From assembly GCA_902802265.1 (NCBI GenBank), contig CADCLN010000006.1, forward strand, positions 1 through 64,000: a stretch of 64,000 nucleotides of DNA. Direction: 5' to 3'. The notes beneath the pieces are model-generated. The model made no database searches and was not told the DNA's origin. It was given only the letters and a program-made list of their open reading frames with translations. Shown here in pieces: positions 60,536 through 64,000 of this stretch (position 1 is its first letter; each line of letters opens with the position of its first letter). A program made the translations under genes and the position numbers. The stretch is from an uncultured Bacteroidales bacterium. Its GTDB lineage: Bacteria; Bacteroidota; Bacteroidia; Bacteroidales; Bacteroidaceae.

Positions 60536-63458
60536 ACCTTCCGCAGACATTTTTGAAGTCGCAATATTTACAGTTTTCCTGACAATTTGTTTGGAAGAAA
60601 GAGGTCTGCGGACTGAAGATTTCCTGGATGACGGCCAGCAGCTGTTCATGGTAGTCGGCTTTCAGTTGCTCCCGAAAATCCAGAATCAGATCCTTGCCCA
60701 GCTGTACGGCTTTCGCCCGCTTTGAGGGTGGTTGTTTCACGTACATCAGCTGTGAAAACACGGGCTGTGTCTCGGTTTCCGTCACCACATCGCAATAATA
60801 GAGCGCTTGCAGCAGGTGGTGGAAACGGTTTTTCTGTTCGGGGTTGAATAGCGACTCCAAGTTGGATGCAGTCTGCGGACGGCTGCTGGTTTTGTAGTCC
60901 ACAATACGGATGCAGCCTTCAGGCGTGCGTTCATAACGGTCAATCACACCACCGATGCGTACAGGAATCGGTCCCGACTCCGTAGGAACCGTAAACTCGG
61001 CATATCGGGGGGCTTCCACGCCCAAAAGCGTAAAGGGACACGTCTGCGCATCGAACCTCAGCTGCATCTTTATATAGGTAATAAGGACGTGCTTGTTCAG
61101 AAGCTGGTGGCCGTTGTAAGGCGGTTGCAGGGGGGTACGGCCATGCGGTTCTGCGGTCTTAAACACATTTACGACAAAGGCTTCATCGACCAGCTGGGAA
61201 AGTTTTTGTTCGTCCTGCGCCATGTTGAGCAGGTAGCTGCTTTGCACTTGACGTTGGAGGCAAGGCTGGTAGATGTGCTCCATGCAGTAGTGGAGCAAGG
61301 TGCCGAACATGGCATCATCCACGTCGTCGGTCAGTTCTTCTTCGGCTTTCAAGCCCACCACATATTTCAGGAAGAACCGGCGGCGGCAGTCCAAATAGTC
61401 GTTGATGGCCGAGGGACTGATTGTCATTATGGCCCCGCGGCGCTTGTCACTATATTCTTTGTCGTAGGTGGTACTGAAGCGGTGGAGAAGTTTGTCGAGA
61501 ATGACCGCGTTGCTCTGGACATCCAGCGATGGTTCCATATTGACATCCACGTCGGAGACCAGGGTCCTGAGCTGAATCTGTACAGTGGGCGGGAATAGTG
61601 TTTTGGATTCTATCTGCAGCTGCATCAGGAACCGCGACATTTCGCCCTGGTTGAGCCCATCGGTATAGTTGTTGTACATCAGGGTGATGTTTTTGGCTCG
61701 GCTAAGCAGACGGTAGAAGTAGTAGGCATAGAGACTGGTTTGCTTCTCGATTGTGGTCATGCCGTGAAGGGTGCGCAGGTTGTAGGGGATAAAGGTGTTG
61801 TTCATCGACACACGAGGCATTTGCCCCTCGTTGACGGACAGCATGATAAGGTTGTCGAAATCGAGGTTGCGAGTTTCAAGCAGTCCCATCACCTGCAGAC
61901 CGACGGCTGGTTCGCCGTGGAAGGGAACCGTCTTGTTGCGCAGCAGCTGGCGCAACAGTCGGCTATAGGTGTCTTTATTGACCTGGAAGGAAGGTAAAGT
62001 TTCCTGCAGGATGCCCAAGCGGCTGATCAGGGTGTAGACCGTGTAGAGGGATTCGGCAAAGAGCGGAGAGTCCGTCTGAAGGGTACGCAGCCGATCAACG
62101 ACCTCCATGAAGTAATGTGTCAGTTCTTGTGGCGTGGCGCAGGACTGAAAGAGAACGAAAAGTGCTGCGTTATCCTTGAAAAGTTCCTCGGACGGAAACA
62201 GGATGGACCGCCGGTTGAGGGTAGCCAGCAAAGTGGCAGCCGCGCCGCCAGACAGCCAAGCCGTGTAGGGATGCCGCAGGACTGCTGCCACCTGGGCATA
62301 TCGCCACTTGCCGTTCTGGGTGCGTCCGTGGGTTTGCAAATCGAGCAAAGTGCAGAGGAAGCTGTAGAGGGGCGTGTCGGTCAGGGGAAAGCCCATGGTG
62401 ACGTTGAGCTGTACGTGTGTTCCGTCGAGGGTGGAGGGTATGGCGTGCAGCACAGAATTGAGAATCTTCTCGTTGCAAAGCACAATGGCGGTACGGTTGT
62501 CGAGGGAGATGTCTTTCTGCTGCAACCATTGGGAAAGGTAGCGGCTCTGGGCATCTTCCGTGGGCGAAGAGATGATGGTGATTTGCTTCTCCGCGTCGGT
62601 TAAGAAATGGTCGTACACCTCGTTACGCCCCTCAAAACGGTTGGGGAACAGCTGCAGATTGGAACGGATAAAGGCCCCTGCTTCGTGGCTGAGGTAGGCA
62701 CGGTCGTAGTCCCAGTAGAAAAGGGTGTCGCGTTCTGCTTTCAGGAATTTGAACAGTCGCTTTTCCGTTTCACTCAGCACGTTGAATCCCACGACGATAT
62801 AGTGTTTCGACGGAAGCAAACGGGCTGTCGCTTCGGGCTGCAAGGCAATAGATTCGATGACCCGACGCTTCTGCATTCCTCGGTAAGCCTTCTGGGCCGA
62901 GAGCAGAGTTTCCTGAAAAGTTTGATAAATGGGGTAAAGATGTTGCCAGACGGACTGGAACTTCTCCTTCAAAAGGGTTTTTCGCTCTGGGTCGAAATGG
63001 CAGAAGAACTGGCGAACAGCTTCTTTCTGTTCGTCGGTCATATAGTCGAAGTTGGTCAGGTTGTCAAGGTCTTCGATGTTGGCAAACAGCATCTTGGCAT
63101 CAGCAAGATTGTTGTCAATATCGTCGAAATCGCCGAGCAGCAGTTCGCCCCAACTGTAGAAGCGGTCAAGCGATTCCTCGGTACCCGTCAGCTGCTGATA
63201 GACTTGATGCAACTGGCAGACCAAATAGATGGGATCAGCCACAGCAAGTTCGCTTAACTGTTCGAAGATGTCGCTAATCGTCACATATTGCGGCGTCCAG
63301 AAAGGCTTGTCACCCCCCAGCCTCTTCAATTCCTGATTCAAGAACAAGCTGGCTCGCTTATTCGGAAACACCACAGTCAGGTCGGAATAATCGCCCCGAA
63401 ACAGTTCTCTGATATCCTCTGCCACCAGCCTGAGAAAACCTTTTCGCTCCATAGTCAT
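60534..63458 (-). CDS. PD-(D/E)XK nuclease family protein, AddB/RecB-like
   Basis: A 974-aa cytoplasmic protein with the layout of AddB: a helicase-like N-terminal part lacking a clear Walker A (DLTVVFPNKRASLFLNQEL) and a C-terminal RecB-type nuclease with CRRRFFLKYVVGL (first cluster Cys), IRIVDYKTSSRP (catalytic Asp and Lys) and a final NCQENCKYCDFKNVCGR. The spaced Cys residues would hold a 4Fe-4S cluster. Such proteins process DNA double-strand ends for recombination together with an AddA/UvrD-type helicase, which is not in the window. The gene's stop codon lies inside the 22-bp repeat array. Confidence 0.85.
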   Translation of the reverse strand: MTMERKGFLRLVAEDIRELFRGDYSDLTVVFPNKRASLFLNQELKRLGGDKPFWTPQYVTISDIFEQLSELAVADPIYLVCQLHQVYQQLTGTEESLDRFYSWGELLLGDFDDIDNNLADAKMLFANIEDLDNLTNFDYMTDEQKEAVRQFFCHFDPERKTLLKEKFQSVWQHLYPIYQTFQETLLSAQKAYRGMQKRRVIESIALQPEATARLLPSKHYIVVGFNVLSETEKRLFKFLKAERDTLFYWDYDRAYLSHEAGAFIRSNLQLFPNRFEGRNEVYDHFLTDAEKQITIISSPTEDAQSRYLSQWLQQKDISLDNRTAIVLCNEKILNSVLHAIPSTLDGTHVQLNVTMGFPLTDTPLYSFLCTLLDLQTHGRTQNGKWRYAQVAAVLRHPYTAWLSGGAAATLLATLNRRSILFPSEELFKDNAALFVLFQSCATPQELTHYFMEVVDRLRTLQTDSPLFAESLYTVYTLISRLGILQETLPSFQVNKDTYSRLLRQLLRNKTVPFHGEPAVGLQVMGLLETRNLDFDNLIMLSVNEGQMPRVSMNNTFIPYNLRTLHGMTTIEKQTSLYAYYFYRLLSRAKNITLMYNNYTDGLNQGEMSRFLMQLQIESKTLFPPTVQIQLRTLVSDVDVNMEPSLDVQSNAVILDKLLHRFSTTYDKEYSDKRRGAIMTISPSAINDYLDCRRRFFLKYVVGLKAEEELTDDVDDAMFGTLLHYCMEHIYQPCLQRQVQSSYLLNMAQDEQKLSQLVDEAFVVNVFKTAEPHGRTPLQPPYNGHQLLNKHVLITYIKMQLRFDAQTCPFTLLGVEAPRYAEFTVPTESGPIPVRIGGVIDRYERTPEGCIRIVDYKTSSRPQTASNLESLFNPEQKNRFHHLLQALYYCDVVTETETQPVFSQLMYVKQPPSKRAKAVQLGKDLILDFREQLKADYHEQLLAVIQEIFSPQTSFFQTNCQENCKYCDFKNVCGR

Positions 63459-63473
63459 ATCATTTTTTCACGG

Positions 63474-63481
63474 CAAAGGTA
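63474..63481 (-). promoter_or_regulatory. -7 box of the AddB-like gene
   Basis: TACCTTTG on the minus strand with TTTG at 63506-63503 and a 21-nt spacer; the start codon is only 16 bp downstream. Confidence 0.6.
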
Positions 63482-63659
63482 ATGAAAAAAATAAAAACCA
63501 TCCAAATCTACGATGCAAAAAACACGAGTTCGGAGTAACTTAGATTTTTTTGGAGTATGTAATAGGCTCGACAAAGTCATCGAAGAATAAAAAAGACTAA
63601 AAAACTCCGTAGTGTGTGAAATAATCTTCATTCTTCGTTATTCATTCTTCATTTTTTTA

Positions 63660-63667
63660 TACCTTTG
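63660..63667 (+). promoter_or_regulatory. -7 box of the ABC-F gene
   Basis: TACCTTTG, 24 bp before the ATG at 63691. The upstream 60 bp are rich in ATTCTTC repeats and show no clear -33 element. Confidence 0.55.
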
Positions 63668-63690
63668 CAACCGATTTTAAATAAGTATAG

Positions 63691-64000
<310 letters not shown>

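Noticed and set aside
60056-60649. 197-aa minus-strand open frame through the 22-bp array
   Set aside because: Its repetitive peptide arises only because a 22-bp unit read three times stays open (66 bp, 22 residues). It also overlaps the end of the AddB-like gene.

Overview
The window looks like a chromosomal segment of a Bacteroidales bacterium, most likely Prevotella-like (Prevotellaceae). The evidence is threefold. Promoters have the Bacteroidetes -7 box TAnnTTTG rather than sigma70 boxes, and there are almost no Shine-Dalgarno sequences. Many gene families are Bacteroidetes-typical: DUF4290, DUF5686-like, the type IX secretion proteins PorU and PorV, FISUMP-domain proteins, GH43 and GH105 enzymes, a DPP IV-type peptidase and a DUF3737 protein. 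Several secreted proteins carry dockerin-like motifs of the LLDITxLIDxYL type. I see no rRNA, tRNA, IS element, prophage or CRISPR array.

Layout. 0-1.7 kb: a secreted FISUMP protein and a structured intergenic region with a probable small terminated transcript. 1.7-6.4 kb (+): a possible operon of thioredoxin-like lipoprotein, MATE exporter, DUF3737 beta-helix protein, pfkA and a CAT-like acyltransferase. 6.4-15.0 kb (-): envelope and secreted genes, namely a DUF5686-like beta-barrel, a 1069-aa repeat protein with a dockerin-like tail, a GH43 enzyme and a DPP IV-type peptidase. 15.1-17.6 kb: a lipoprotein, a composite repeat element, a remnant of a sugar O-acetyltransferase gene, and a divergent HxlR regulator / cupin-flavoprotein module with two operator-like palindromes. 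17.7-20.7 kb (-): rplM-rpsI-rpsB-tsf behind a long leader. 20.8-30.6 kb (+): a radical SAM protein, CCA-type nucleotidyltransferase, GH105, sppA, lpxK, purine nucleoside phosphorylase, thiL and an outer-membrane protein.

30.7-38.7 kb (-): the most striking locus. A 1613-aa lipoprotein has about 20 helical repeats, a heptad-repeat stalk and a C-terminal domain. It lies upstream of a small lipoprotein and an OmpA-family protein in what looks like one operon, an arrangement recalling Bacteroides S-layer-like lipoprotein/OmpA loci. 39.0-41.2 kb: a secreted helix-hairpin-helix/beta-barrel protein. 41.5-43.8 kb (-): a HAD phosphatase, gmk and yicC. 44.0-55.6 kb (+): eleven co-directional, often overlapping genes, tsaB-DUF4290-murA-rimM-dxr-rseP-FAH-porU-porV-ispF included, covering tRNA modification, peptidoglycan, the MEP pathway, membrane proteolysis and type IX secretion. 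MurA has Asp instead of Cys at the fosfomycin target position. 55.6-59.1 kb (-): a PatB-type C-S lyase and a secreted EEP-family enzyme with a true dockerin pair. 59.3-60.0 kb (+): a reverse rubrerythrin and a 53-aa rubredoxin. 60.5-63.5 kb (-): an AddB-like nuclease. From 63.7 kb: a partial ABC-F ATPase.

The least explained non-coding signal is a repeat family built on the core AGAACTTTGCT. It is found at 15.8, 41.4 and 60.4 kb, every time between convergent genes. Two copies are homologous composite elements in inverted orientation; the third is a 22-bp tandem array that overlaps a stop codon. No tools were used, so product names rest on motif recognition by eye.
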